The position numbers were made by a program, and so were the translations under genes. From an uncultured Butyricimonas sp. (lineage in GTDB: Bacteria > Bacteroidota > Bacteroidia > Bacteroidales > Marinifilaceae): a stretch of 39,755 bases of DNA. The stretch lies in assembly GCA_944320555.1 (NCBI GenBank), contig CALUHX010000025.1, positions 1-39,755 of the forward strand. Reading direction: 5' to 3'. This document shows, one piece after another, positions 7,567 through 16,031 of the stretch. Below the pieces are notes generated by a model that searched no databases, was not told where the DNA came from, and was given only the letters and a program-made list of their open reading frames with translations. Numbering within the stretch: position 1 is the stretch's first letter; each line of letters starts with the position of its first letter.

Positions 7567-9105
7567 TTATCTCATTTTAGATTGCCAATAAATATTTTGT
7601 AACATCAAATCGTTGTTATTGAACGCAGTTTCGGGAATGGGCAGATAAATGGCCCCGTCTTGGATTTCCTTGTCGGTTAGATTGTCGAAGGCTTCCGGCA
7701 GCACGCCGGGATGGGGGTTGTGAGGCCCGTAATATCCGTTGCGGATGGCGTCATAGTAGCGATGTCCCTCGAAAAGCAATTCGCGCTCGCGCTCCAAGAA
7801 GATGCTGTATTGTAAATCGGCTCCTCCGTTATCATTTGTGCCACCGGGATAAAGCGTGGCGCCTCGTCTGCCGCGGATCGCATTTAAGTCATTTTCCGCT
7901 TGGGTGGTCATTCCGAGTTTCGCTTCGCATTCGGCGCGGAGTAGGTAGATGTCGGCCAGGCGGATGAGAATGCGGTTGCAATCCATGCCTGTGAACGTAA
8001 TCCATCCAACACTTGTTTCGTATCTCGGTTCCCGCCATTTGTAGAGATATGCCAAATCCGCCGAGTTCATGTCCGTGGAGTCCAAGGCATAGAAGAAGGA
8101 TTCCCGCCGTTGGTCGCCTTCTTCGTACATGTCGAGGACGGTGGCGCGGCGCAGTCCGTAGGTCACGGAGGTGATGTCTCCTTTTCCGGAATTCCGCAGT
8201 ACGGGATAGCTGATGAAGTAGCTTCCTGGAAAGAAATATCCCCACGAAGACGCGTCGGAATAGTTGATTTCTATTTCCAGGATGCCTTCGTTGCTGTTGC
8301 GGGACATTACGTTTTGGACAACCTCCTCGGCATTGTCGGCCAAGGCGTAAACGCCCACAGAATCTTGGTATTCGGGTTCGATTAGACGGTCGGCCCAATG
8401 GATGGCGGTGCGCAAGTCCTCGTCGTTGTCTTGGATGGAGCCTTTCCACGCGTAGAGATGGGCAAGGAGGGCCGCCGCACTACCCTTGCTTCCGTATTGT
8501 TTGGATATTAGCGTGTTGCCATTGACATCCTTAAGGTTTTGATGATTGGGGAGTAACTGGTAAGCTCGTTGTAAGTTGGCGATGGCGGTGTCAAGCACTT
8601 CGCTTGCGGGGCTTTTGGCGTAACGGTCTGTGTACATGCTGCTTTTTACGATGACAGCGTCGCCCCATGTTCTGGCTAACCAAAAGTAGCAGGCTCCCCG
8701 CATGAAATAGGATTGCCCCAGGTAGAAATTTTCCCTGCTTTTTTCCAATTGGGCTTTGTACAAGTTCTCGGTCATCAGGTGGGTGTTGACAATCACGTTG
8801 TAGTACCCGTTCCATTGTTGTTGTTTGTTCCGGTTGATGAAAAAGATGGGGTCGAGGCTGCGAACCCGTTCGATGTCCGGCGCGTTGTAGACCCGGTCGG
8901 TTTTGATGCCCATGTGTTCTTGTTGGGTGACTGCGCTCCAAATCATTCTGAAATCGGCTTCCATTTGTCTGAGCAATGCGTCGCAATCCCGTTCTTCGTA
9001 GAAAAAGTGGTCGAACGTGGCCGATGTTTCTGGTTCCAGATTCAAATCGCATCCTCCGAATGAGAGTGAGGCAATGCAGGCTATGTAAGTGAGAATTTTT
9101 TTCAT
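7567..9105 (-). CDS. SusD/RagB-family outer-membrane lipoprotein
   Basis: 512 aa, normal for SusD. The lipobox LSFGGC is followed by DLNLEPE, as in many SusD proteins. Conserved features seen include the TPR-like helical segment FYLGQSYFMRGACYFWLARTWGDA (about 130-150), GSKGSAAALLAHLYAWKG (about 205-225), the late IRLADIYLLRAECEAKLG and LNAIRGRRG segments, and FLERERELLFEGHRYYDAIRNG near the end. SusD forms the surface lid over its SusC barrel and captures the ligand. The gene follows SusC by 6 bp. No carbohydrate-active enzyme is nearby, so the ligand may be a peptide, a glycoprotein part or a metal complex rather than starch-like glycan. Confidence 0.97.
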   Translation of the reverse strand: MKKILTYIACIASLSFGGCDLNLEPETSATFDHFFYEERDCDALLRQMEADFRMIWSAVTQQEHMGIKTDRVYNAPDIERVRSLDPIFFINRNKQQQWNGYYNVIVNTHLMTENLYKAQLEKSRENFYLGQSYFMRGACYFWLARTWGDAVIVKSSMYTDRYAKSPASEVLDTAIANLQRAYQLLPNHQNLKDVNGNTLISKQYGSKGSAAALLAHLYAWKGSIQDNDEDLRTAIHWADRLIEPEYQDSVGVYALADNAEEVVQNVMSRNSNEGILEIEINYSDASSWGYFFPGSYFISYPVLRNSGKGDITSVTYGLRRATVLDMYEEGDQRRESFFYALDSTDMNSADLAYLYKWREPRYETSVGWITFTGMDCNRILIRLADIYLLRAECEAKLGMTTQAENDLNAIRGRRGATLYPGGTNDNGGADLQYSIFLERERELLFEGHRYYDAIRNGYYGPHNPHPGVLPEAFDNLTDKEIQDGAIYLPIPETAFNNNDLMLQNIYWQSKMR

Positions 9106-9111
9106 AGAGTA

Positions 9112-12100
9112 TTAGAAGTTTACGGTTAAACCAATTGTCCATTTCCTCGCCAAGGGATATTGTGTTCCTAAGTCAATCCCCGTGTGTAAGTTTACCACTT
9201 CAGGGTCTAGTCCGGAATAGTTCGAGAGCATGAAAATGTTCTCTCCGGTGACAAAAATCCGGACATTGTCGATATGTAGTTTTTTTGTGTATTCTTTGGG
9301 AACATTGTATCCGATGGTCAATTGCTTCAATTTGGCGTAGCTGACTTTTTCCAAATCGGAGTCGAACATGCCCGAATATTGTATGGTGTTGTTCGGATAG
9401 ACTCCAAGAGCGGGATATTTTGTCTCATCCCCAGGAGTTTGCCAGAATTCGTCAAGGCTGATGTGTGCCAGTAAGGGACGGGAACCGTATCCCGGAGAAG
9501 ACAATGTCCTCCAGTGCTGTGCGTTTACCATGTTTCTTCCCAATTCATACATGATGAGTAGGTTGAGGTCAAAGTTGCGCCATGTGAATTCGCTGGCGAA
9601 GCCCCCGTACAAAGTGGGAAGGGCGCTCCCCACATAGTAAATGTCCTCTTCCGTGATTTGGCCGTCGCCATTTAAATCCACAGGTTTGCGCATGCCTAAA
9701 GTGTAGAAATGTTCCTCGTCTCCTTCCGGCGATAGCACATGTTTTTTGCCTTCTTCGTCATATACATAAGGAATGTCGTCTGTTGATTGGATTAGTCCTC
9801 CGTCTTTGTACAAATAAATGCCGCTCATCGGTTTGCCGATAACCATGCCGTCGGTGTCCACGCCCAAGTAGCTTTTTTCGAACCGGTTCCAATTTTTGGC
9901 CAGGTTGAAGCGGGCTCTCCACGTGAACGGACCGTCCCGGAAGATGTCATATTTGAAATCTATCTCCAACCCTTCGTTGGACACTTCCATGGCGTTTTGC
10001 CATTGTGTGCCTGCGGAGCCATACGTGTCTCCTGGCAGGGCGACTTTGTAAATCAAGTCGCGGGTGTATTTGTAATAGTAGTCAATCGTGAGGCTCATTT
10101 TGTACTCGAACAGGTCGATGTCGAGACCGAAATCATATTGGTCGGATTCTTCCCATTTTAATTTGTGGTTGGTCACTCCCTCGGGGGCCATGCCTTGCAC
10201 TCCGTCGAATTGACTTCCGATGCTCATCAGGCCTTGCGCCAAATAAGGCACGCCGAATTGGCTGCCTGTGCGTCCCCAACTGGCTCTGATTTTACCGTAG
10301 TCCAGCCACCAAGCCCAACGCATAAATTTTTCTTCCGAGAAGGCCCATCCCAAAGCGACGGAGGGAAATGTTCCCCACCGGTTGCCCGAACCAAACACGG
10401 ATGAGCCGTCTCTTCGCAAAGTGGCTTCCATGAGATATTTGGTGTTGTAATTGTATGCGATACGGCCAAAATAGCTAAGCATAAGTGTCTCCGTGAAACT
10501 GGACTCGTAGTGCTGGAGCGCCCGGTAATCTCCCGACACGGAATTGTATATTTCTTGAGGGAAAATGGCGCTCACGTAATGGATGGAATTGCTCGGAGAG
10601 CCCAGCCCCCATCCGCCGATGGACCAGTTCATGCTTTTTTCAATAGAAAATCCCAAAAGAAAATCAAAATTGTGGATGTCTTTGAGTGAGAAATTGTAGT
10701 TGACCAAGTTGTCATTGGTTAGCATAATGTCTCGTTCCACTGCGCCTTGGGACTTTGCCTCTTTGTAACTTGGGTCGAGGTAGTCGGGGGAAAACGTGTT
10801 TAGATTTGCTTGGGTGAAATCCACGGCCAATGACGAAGAGGCGTGCAACCCTTTGATGATGTCAAGTCCTAATTGCAAGCTTCCCCGTAGGCGGTAAGAT
10901 GTGTTGGATTCGATTTTCCCGTTTAGTTGTTCGAGCATGATGTCGAACATTTCTCCGCTGCCGGGCATTAAGGTGGAGTTGGCCGAAGGATCTACGGTCA
11001 GTGACTCCGCTAAGCCTGCGGCGCTTCCCGAGCCGCGGCTTCTGTCGGTATAGGCGACGTAGACACGGGAATCGATGGTGAGGTCTTTCACAGGCACGAC
11101 GGACAGGTTGGTTAAAAGATTTCCCCGGATGAAATTACTGCCCGGCATGATGCCTTCTTCTTTGTAGAATCCGCCTCCTATCAAATAGTTGATGGTTTCT
11201 GTGCCTCCGCTTGTTTGGATGTTCACGTTATAGATTCGTCCGGGACGGAACACGATTTTGTACCAGTTTGTGGAGTTGTTGTAAAAGGGATTCAAGGAGT
11301 CTTGGAGGATTTTCATACTGCCTCCGGAGGAAATGCCGAAACCTTTGTTCCAAAAGAGGTCGTAGTCCGCACCGTGTAGGGCGGCTTCGAATTTGTCGGT
11401 CGGATAACGATATTCGCCGGTTGTGGCGTCGTAGTAGGCGCTTTGGGTGGCTTTCATCATGGCTATGTGGTAAAGACGTTCTCCCCGTCCGCCGATTTGT
11501 TCGGGACTTTCCGGCAAAATAGAGCCTGAGTAAGAGAAGTTGGCGGAGAATTTGCCTCGTCCTTTGCGTCCTTTCTTGGTGGTGATTAGAATGACACCGT
11601 TGGCGGCTCTTGAACCATAAATGGCCGCGGAAGCCGCGTCCTTTAACACGTCGATGGATTCGATGGTGGAAGGGTCTATCTCAGCCAAGGTATTGGTCCC
11701 TGTGACAGGAGAAGTGAACGAGTTTACGGGTACTCCGTCTATGATATACAAGGGGGCGCCACTGCTTTTGTAGGCGGCCTCGTCGTCCAACAACGAGTTG
11801 TATCCGCGGACTGCCACGCTGTTTCCTCCGCCTCCCGGCGAGCCGGATTGCTGGAACACTCCCAAGCCGGCGATCCGTCCTTGCAGCAGGTTCTCCAAAC
11901 TTGGAGAAGGAACATCCTTGATGTCTTCAGCTTTCACGCTGGAGATTGCGCCAACGACTTCCCGTTTTTTCCGGTTGCCGTAACCGATGACTTGCACTTC
12001 GTCCAAGTCCGAGGCGTCCACGCTCATCGTCACCAGCAATTCCTTGTCTGCCGAGAATTTCTTTTCAATGGACTTATAGCCCACGAATGTGAAAATCAAA

Positions 12101-12591
12101 GTTCCTGTTTTTTGTGGGAGTTTCAACATGAACTTGCCTTCCGAGTCGGTGGCGGTCCCCACGGTTGTGCTGTCCAGGATGACGGTTGCTCCTGGCAGCG
12201 GATTCCCTTTTTCATCAACCACTTTTCCCCGGATAATGTAAGTTTCTGGTTCAGAGACTTGGGCACGGATGATGATTTGATTGTCATTGATAGAGTAAGC
12301 CAATCCTTTGGACGGCAGGAAGGAGTCCAGAATTTTTTCTATTGTTTGGTCAACGGCATTTACGTCGACAAGGCCTTTCCCTTTGATTAATTCCGCATTG
12401 TACAGGAAGTTTTTCCCCGACAATTCTTCCAGCTTGTCAAACACGGCGATTAATGAGGCTTGTTTCATTTGAAGCGTGATCGTTTTCTGTTGGGTCACGG
12501 CGAAAACGTTTATTTCCGCCATGCAAAGAAGAAATAAGCAGGCAGAACGGACTTTCACGTGAAATTTGTTTTTTTTGAATACGTTCTTCAT
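9112..12591 (-). CDS. SusC/RagA TonB-dependent transporter with STN signalling domain
   Basis: 1159 aa. Order of parts: signal peptide (to about 32, ending VFA); STN/secretin-N domain (about 38-110, ITLQMKQASLIAVFDKL.. IIIRAQ); carboxypeptidase-regulatory-like beta domain (about 118-195, RGKVVDEKGNPLPGATV); TonB-dependent plug (about 205-345, with LYIIDGVPVN, IDVLKDAASAAIYGSRAANGVILITTKKG); 22-stranded barrel to the last residue Phe (GLTVNF). The STN domain is the part that contacts a FecR-type anti-sigma factor, and such a gene lies 38 bp upstream. This is therefore a transducer as well as a transporter, powered by TonB-ExbBD. No strong -7 box lies in the short gap, which fits sigma-factor control or read-through from FecR. 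Confidence 0.98.
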   Translation of the reverse strand: MKNVFKKNKFHVKVRSACLFLLCMAEINVFAVTQQKTITLQMKQASLIAVFDKLEELSGKNFLYNAELIKGKGLVDVNAVDQTIEKILDSFLPSKGLAYSINDNQIIIRAQVSEPETYIIRGKVVDEKGNPLPGATVILDSTTVGTATDSEGKFMLKLPQKTGTLIFTFVGYKSIEKKFSADKELLVTMSVDASDLDEVQVIGYGNRKKREVVGAISSVKAEDIKDVPSPSLENLLQGRIAGLGVFQQSGSPGGGGNSVAVRGYNSLLDDEAAYKSSGAPLYIIDGVPVNSFTSPVTGTNTLAEIDPSTIESIDVLKDAASAAIYGSRAANGVILITTKKGRKGRGKFSANFSYSGSILPESPEQIGGRGERLYHIAMMKATQSAYYDATTGEYRYPTDKFEAALHGADYDLFWNKGFGISSGGSMKILQDSLNPFYNNSTNWYKIVFRPGRIYNVNIQTSGGTETINYLIGGGFYKEEGIMPGSNFIRGNLLTNLSVVPVKDLTIDSRVYVAYTDRSRGSGSAAGLAESLTVDPSANSTLMPGSGEMFDIMLEQLNGKIESNTSYRLRGSLQLGLDIIKGLHASSSLAVDFTQANLNTFSPDYLDPSYKEAKSQGAVERDIMLTNDNLVNYNFSLKDIHNFDFLLGFSIEKSMNWSIGGWGLGSPSNSIHYVSAIFPQEIYNSVSGDYRALQHYESSFTETLMLSYFGRIAYNYNTKYLMEATLRRDGSSVFGSGNRWGTFPSVALGWAFSEEKFMRWAWWLDYGKIRASWGRTGSQFGVPYLAQGLMSIGSQFDGVQGMAPEGVTNHKLKWEESDQYDFGLDIDLFEYKMSLTIDYYYKYTRDLIYKVALPGDTYGSAGTQWQNAMEVSNEGLEIDFKYDIFRDGPFTWRARFNLAKNWNRFEKSYLGVDTDGMVIGKPMSGIYLYKDGGLIQSTDDIPYVYDEEGKKHVLSPEGDEEHFYTLGMRKPVDLNGDGQITEEDIYYVGSALPTLYGGFASEFTWRNFDLNLLIMYELGRNMVNAQHWRTLSSPGYGSRPLLAHISLDEFWQTPGDETKYPALGVYPNNTIQYSGMFDSDLEKVSYAKLKQLTIGYNVPKEYTKKLHIDNVRIFVTGENIFMLSNYSGLDPEVVNLHTGIDLGTQYPLARKWTIGLTVNF

Positions 12592-12629
12592 AATTATTTT
12601 GTTTGATTGATTACTCTTCTCGTTGAAAA

Positions 12630-13793
12630 TTAGGAAACTTTGCTGACCACGACTGTTTTGTCGCGGATGCTGAATTCCAGCTCGTTCATTTCTCGGAAAT
12701 TTTCCAATACTTCGTTTAGTGTCTCGTATCGTTTGATTTTTCCCGTGTATGTGAAATCTTGGACTTCTGGGTTTTGGAAGAACACTTCAAAATCATACCA
12801 TTGGGCTAACGTGCGCATGACTTCCCGTAAGGGTGTCTCGCGAAACGCGAACAAGTCTTGCTGCCAAGCGGTATAGTAGCTTGTATTTACTTTCTTGCAG
12901 TCTATTGTGCGTAGTTTTTTGTCAAAAGATGCTTGCATCTCAGGAGTTAAAATGACTTCTTCTGTGCCTTGCTCGTTTTCCACCTTCACTTTTCCTTGAA
13001 TGAGTGTCACTTGTTGTTTGTCTGCCTCCTCGTATGCCATTAAGTTGAATTTTGTCCCGAGTACTTTTACGTTGAGGTGTTTGGAGTGGACGACAAACGG
13101 GTGGGTCGTGTCTTGAGCCACGTTGAAATAGGCTTCTCCTGTGAGCCAGATTTCCCTTTTTTTGTCTTTTTCAAAGTAGTTCGGAAAATGGAGTACGCTT
13201 TCTGCGTTTAGGGTCACTTCGGTCTGGTCGCTTAGCTCCACTTTGTAAGTGGTGCCTCTAGGCACGATGACCGTGTTCCATTCTACTTTTGCGTTGGCTT
13301 GTTGGCGGGGTTTGAATTTTAGTTCTTTCCCGTTGCTTTTTAATAAAGTCTCTTTTGTCATGATTTTTCCCGTGGAATCCAAAGAGTAGGACATGCCGGA
13401 GGCTGTGTTTAGTTTCACTTCGTGAGGGTGTATCCGGGCGATGGTGACAGGTTCTTGTTGTTGTGATTCAGGCAAGAAGAATAGGCAACTTAGGCATACG
13501 AGTGTTGCGATGCAGGCCGCTATGCTCGCTCTTTGGATAAGGATGACGCGATGTCGCCGGGCTATCCGTTTCATCACGTCTTGCCAGTTTCTTTTTTGGT
13601 CGAAAAGTGCGATTTGCTGGATTTCTTTTTGCCATGTTTTCTTTTGTAGTTTGCCTAACAATTCCATGTGGGCTGGATTTTGGTTTAGCCAGTCCTGCAG
13701 TTTTTGTTTTTGTGGTTCGTCCAAGTTGCCTTGCAAATACAAGGCGATCCATAATTCCAGTTCTTCCGGGTATCTCATAATGTCTATTGTCAT
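12630..13793 (-). CDS. FecR-family anti-sigma factor
   Basis: 387 aa. The N-terminal cytoplasmic part has the usual helical pattern with DWLNQNPAHMELL. One transmembrane segment (about 84-106, IAACIATLVCLSCLFFLP) follows. The periplasmic FecR domain (about 170-270) includes VIVPRGTTYKVELSDQTEVTLNAES and GEAYFNVAQDTTHPFVVHS. A C-terminal DUF4974-like domain (about 315-385) ends in FSIRDKTVVVSKVS. FecR proteins hold an ECF sigma at the membrane and release it when the STN domain of the partner SusC signals. The gene sits 81 bp after the sigma gene and 38 bp before SusC. An alternative ATG at 13778 is possible. Confidence 0.96.
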   Translation of the reverse strand: MTIDIMRYPEELELWIALYLQGNLDEPQKQKLQDWLNQNPAHMELLGKLQKKTWQKEIQQIALFDQKRNWQDVMKRIARRHRVILIQRASIAACIATLVCLSCLFFLPESQQQEPVTIARIHPHEVKLNTASGMSYSLDSTGKIMTKETLLKSNGKELKFKPRQQANAKVEWNTVIVPRGTTYKVELSDQTEVTLNAESVLHFPNYFEKDKKREIWLTGEAYFNVAQDTTHPFVVHSKHLNVKVLGTKFNLMAYEEADKQQVTLIQGKVKVENEQGTEEVILTPEMQASFDKKLRTIDCKKVNTSYYTAWQQDLFAFRETPLREVMRTLAQWYDFEVFFQNPEVQDFTYTGKIKRYETLNEVLENFREMNELEFSIRDKTVVVSKVS

Positions 13794-13874
13794 TCTGAAA
13801 AATCTGACATAATTACAGATGAGAATTCCAAAAGACTAAAAGGAAAAGGATATTTTTTTATGCGCAGGTTAAAA

Positions 13875-14426
13875 TTATTGGAATAGGCCTGGAAATATGA
13901 AGATTAACGGATAAAGGTCTTTCAGTTTTTCTCTCAATAGTTGCTTCCCTCTCGCTTTTTGTGCCCTTACAGTGTTTATGCTGATGGATAGTTGTCGGGC
14001 GATTGTTTCATTGTCCTGATTCTCGAAATAACTCATGTGGAATATTTTTCGGCACTCAGTCGGAAGTTTGTCTACGGCTTGTTTTAATTTCCGGAACACT
14101 TCGGCGAGCAAGGCCTCGTCGTCGGGTAATTCCTCTTCTTCTTTTATCTCTTTTTGGGCTTGTCTGATGTATTGTTTTTTTACATTCTCTTTGTCCAAGT
14201 GGTTCAGGCATGCGTTTTTTACTGACAGGTAAAGGAAATTTCGGCAGTGAAGGGGCGATTCAAAATTTTGTCTGGTCTCGATTATGCGCACGAACACGTC
14301 TTGCACGAGGTCTTGTGCTGTCTCTGCGTCTTGCACGTAGTTTTGAGCGTAATAACACAGAGAACCGTAATATTTCTTGTATGCCTCTTCGATGTTTTTG
14401 ATAAAGTTTGTTTTTGAGACTGCCAT
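13875..14426 (-). CDS. ECF RNA polymerase sigma factor
   Basis: 183 aa from the ATG at 14426; an upstream in-frame extension runs into the promoter and is discarded. Sigma region 2 is visible at about 10-80 (YKKYYGSLCYYAQNYV..AQDLVQDVFVRI, with CRNFLYLSVKNACLNHLDKE). Region 4 lies at about 110-170 (KLPTECRKIFHMSYFENQDNETIARQLSISINTVRAQKARGKQLL), including the helix-turn-helix. The length is normal for the Bacteroidetes ECF group paired with FecR and SusC. It should direct transcription of the downstream SusC/D genes once freed from FecR. It has its own housekeeping-type promoter (14451-14482), so basal sigma is made independently of the upstream sulfatase. Confidence 0.96.
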   Translation of the reverse strand: MAVSKTNFIKNIEEAYKKYYGSLCYYAQNYVQDAETAQDLVQDVFVRIIETRQNFESPLHCRNFLYLSVKNACLNHLDKENVKKQYIRQAQKEIKEEEELPDDEALLAEVFRKLKQAVDKLPTECRKIFHMSYFENQDNETIARQLSISINTVRAQKARGKQLLREKLKDLYPLIFIFPGLFQ

Positions 14427-14450
14427 GTCCGATGCGTTTGTGTCAATATG

Positions 14451-14482
14451 CAAAAATAGGTAGCGTGGATGAAAAAAGCAAA
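14451..14482 (-). promoter_or_regulatory. Promoter of the ECF sigma gene
   Basis: On the minus strand, TTTG (14479-14482) is followed after 20 bp by TATTTTTG (14451-14458). This matches the Bacteroidetes primary-sigma promoter TTTG-N19/20-TAnnTTTG. The -7 box is 24 bp from the ATG at 14426, giving a leader of roughly 20 nt. It lies between the sulfatase stop and the sigma gene and argues that they are separate transcription units. Confidence 0.7.
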
Positions 14483-14496
14483 TGGGATGGGGACCG

Positions 14497-15954
14497 TTAT
14501 GGGGAAGTGCGCTCTTGAGGTAAAAGAGGCCATTGGGAGTCAGGCGCATGCGCGTCGAGCATGAGGCGTTTTAAGGCGGCGGCTTTTTGGGAATGGCTGT
14601 CGATGAGGTTGTCGGATTCGGAAGGGTCGTCGGCGAGGTTGTACAACTCCCACGAACCGCCGTTGGGGGCGGAGGCGTTAAGGTGGATGAGTTTCCAGTC
14701 TCCTTGTCGGACGGCTTGTTTTCCGCCTTCTTCGTGAAATTCGAAATAGAGGTAAGAGTGCCGGTGTTGCTGTCCGTGCCCGGTGAGTGAAGGCAGGAAG
14801 GAGATGCCGTCGCTGGGGGAAGTTTGGGTTCCGGTCAGTTCGGCAAGAGTGGGAAAAATGTCCCAGAACGTGCAGACATGGTCGGTCGTCCTCGGGGATA
14901 TTGTGCCTCTCCAAAAGGCGATGAATGGGATACGGATACCTCCTTCGTACAAATCTCTCTTATACCCGCGGAAAATACTGTTGCTGTCAAAAAAGTCGGG
15001 GTCCGCGCCGCCTTCCCGATGCGGGCCGTTGTCGCTGGTGAAGATAACCAAGGTGTTGTCAAGAAGGCCTAAACTTGAAAGTTCGTTGACAACTTGTCCC
15101 ACGTATGCGTCGAGTCGGGATACCATGGCCGCAAACGTGGCTCGGGGATGAGATTGCGAGCTATAACCACCTTTGCGGAAATAAGGGCCGGAGTCACATC
15201 CGTGGTAGGGCGTTTCCGGAAATGTTCCCCTGAAGCGTTGAATGATGGAGTCTTCGGGAACGATAAGTTCCGCATGGGGAAGGACGTATGGGATGAAAAG
15301 GAAAAAAGTGGAGTCCTTGTGGCTTCGGATGAATTTTAACGCTTGTTGTTGGATAAGGTCTTGGGCGTAAGAGCCGTAAGAGCCATTGTCGTTTTCGGGC
15401 AACGGGAGACGGGTAGAGTCGTCCCAAAGGTGGTCCGGATAGTAGTTGTGGGCGAGCAATTGGCAGTTGTAGCCAAAAAACTTGTCCACGCCTTGACGCG
15501 TCGGGTCTCCTGAAGTCCCGGGTGCCCCAAGTCCCCATTTGCCGAAAGCTCCGGTGACATAACCGGCTTGGTGGAGCAGTGTGAAAATGTTGGGAAGGCC
15601 GGAGGGTAGAGGAAATTGGCCTTCCGGACGCACTTCGATGTTGCCGCGCACGGGGGCGTGGCCTGAATGGAGGCCGGTGAGCAGGCAAGCTCGAGAAGGC
15701 GCGCTGACCGTCGTGCCGGCATAGGCTTGAGTGAAACGTATGCCATTGCGGGCGAGGAAGTCGATGTTGGGCGTGGAAAATTTCTGTTGGCCGTAACAAC
15801 TAAGGTCTCCGTAGCCGAGATCGTCGGCGACAATCAAGACAATGTTGGGATGTCGCTTGTCGTTCGGGTCTTGTTGAGCGGCAATGGTCAGGGGAGTGGT
15901 GATAATCCCGGCGGCCAGAGTGGGGAGTAAAAAGCGTGGGGTCATGTTTGTCAA
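14497..15954 (-). CDS. Exported sulfatase, Ser-type (formylglycine-dependent)
   Basis: 485 aa. A signal peptide (about 1-27) is followed by HPNIVLIVADDLGYGD, where Asp44/Asp45 are metal ligands of the alkaline-phosphatase superfamily. The sulfatase signature is S84-A-P-S-R88..LLTG, so the residue converted to formylglycine is Ser, not Cys. Later conserved parts include GKWGLGAPG (Lys), LPH (His) and FTSDNGPHREGG (Asp-Asn-Gly). A C-terminal segment (VRQGDWKLIHL..ELYNLADDPSESDNL) is typical of arylsulfatase/6-sulfatase types. It removes sulfate esters from glycans or small sulfated compounds in the periplasm. The maturase gene is divergent, 77 bp away. ATG 15945 is an alternative start. Confidence 0.96.
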   Translation of the reverse strand: MTNMTPRFLLPTLAAGIITTPLTIAAQQDPNDKRHPNIVLIVADDLGYGDLSCYGQQKFSTPNIDFLARNGIRFTQAYAGTTVSAPSRACLLTGLHSGHAPVRGNIEVRPEGQFPLPSGLPNIFTLLHQAGYVTGAFGKWGLGAPGTSGDPTRQGVDKFFGYNCQLLAHNYYPDHLWDDSTRLPLPENDNGSYGSYAQDLIQQQALKFIRSHKDSTFFLFIPYVLPHAELIVPEDSIIQRFRGTFPETPYHGCDSGPYFRKGGYSSQSHPRATFAAMVSRLDAYVGQVVNELSSLGLLDNTLVIFTSDNGPHREGGADPDFFDSNSIFRGYKRDLYEGGIRIPFIAFWRGTISPRTTDHVCTFWDIFPTLAELTGTQTSPSDGISFLPSLTGHGQQHRHSYLYFEFHEEGGKQAVRQGDWKLIHLNASAPNGGSWELYNLADDPSESDNLIDSHSQKAAALKRLMLDAHAPDSQWPLLPQERTSP

Positions 15955-16019
15955 TGTTTTTTTTCAAAGGGTAAAGTTAATGATTTTTTTTGAGGTGTGG
16001 CTTGTTGGATTATATTTCC

Positions 16020-16027
16020 TATTTTTG
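16020..16027 (+). promoter_or_regulatory. -7 box of the sulfatase-maturase gene
   Basis: TATTTTTG fits TAnnTTTG and ends only 4 bp before the ATG at 16032. The transcript would be almost leaderless, or start within the codons of the longer frame. A clear -33 box at normal spacing is not visible (TTTG at 15989-15992 is 27 bp away). The sulfatase gene must use the same short intergenic space in the other direction. Confidence 0.4.
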
Positions 16028-16031
16028 TGTT

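Noticed and set aside
7567-12591. Polysaccharide utilisation locus in the strict sense
   Set aside because: No glycoside hydrolase, polysaccharide lyase or carbohydrate esterase is present in either SusC/D locus of the window; calling the ligand a polysaccharide would be a guess.
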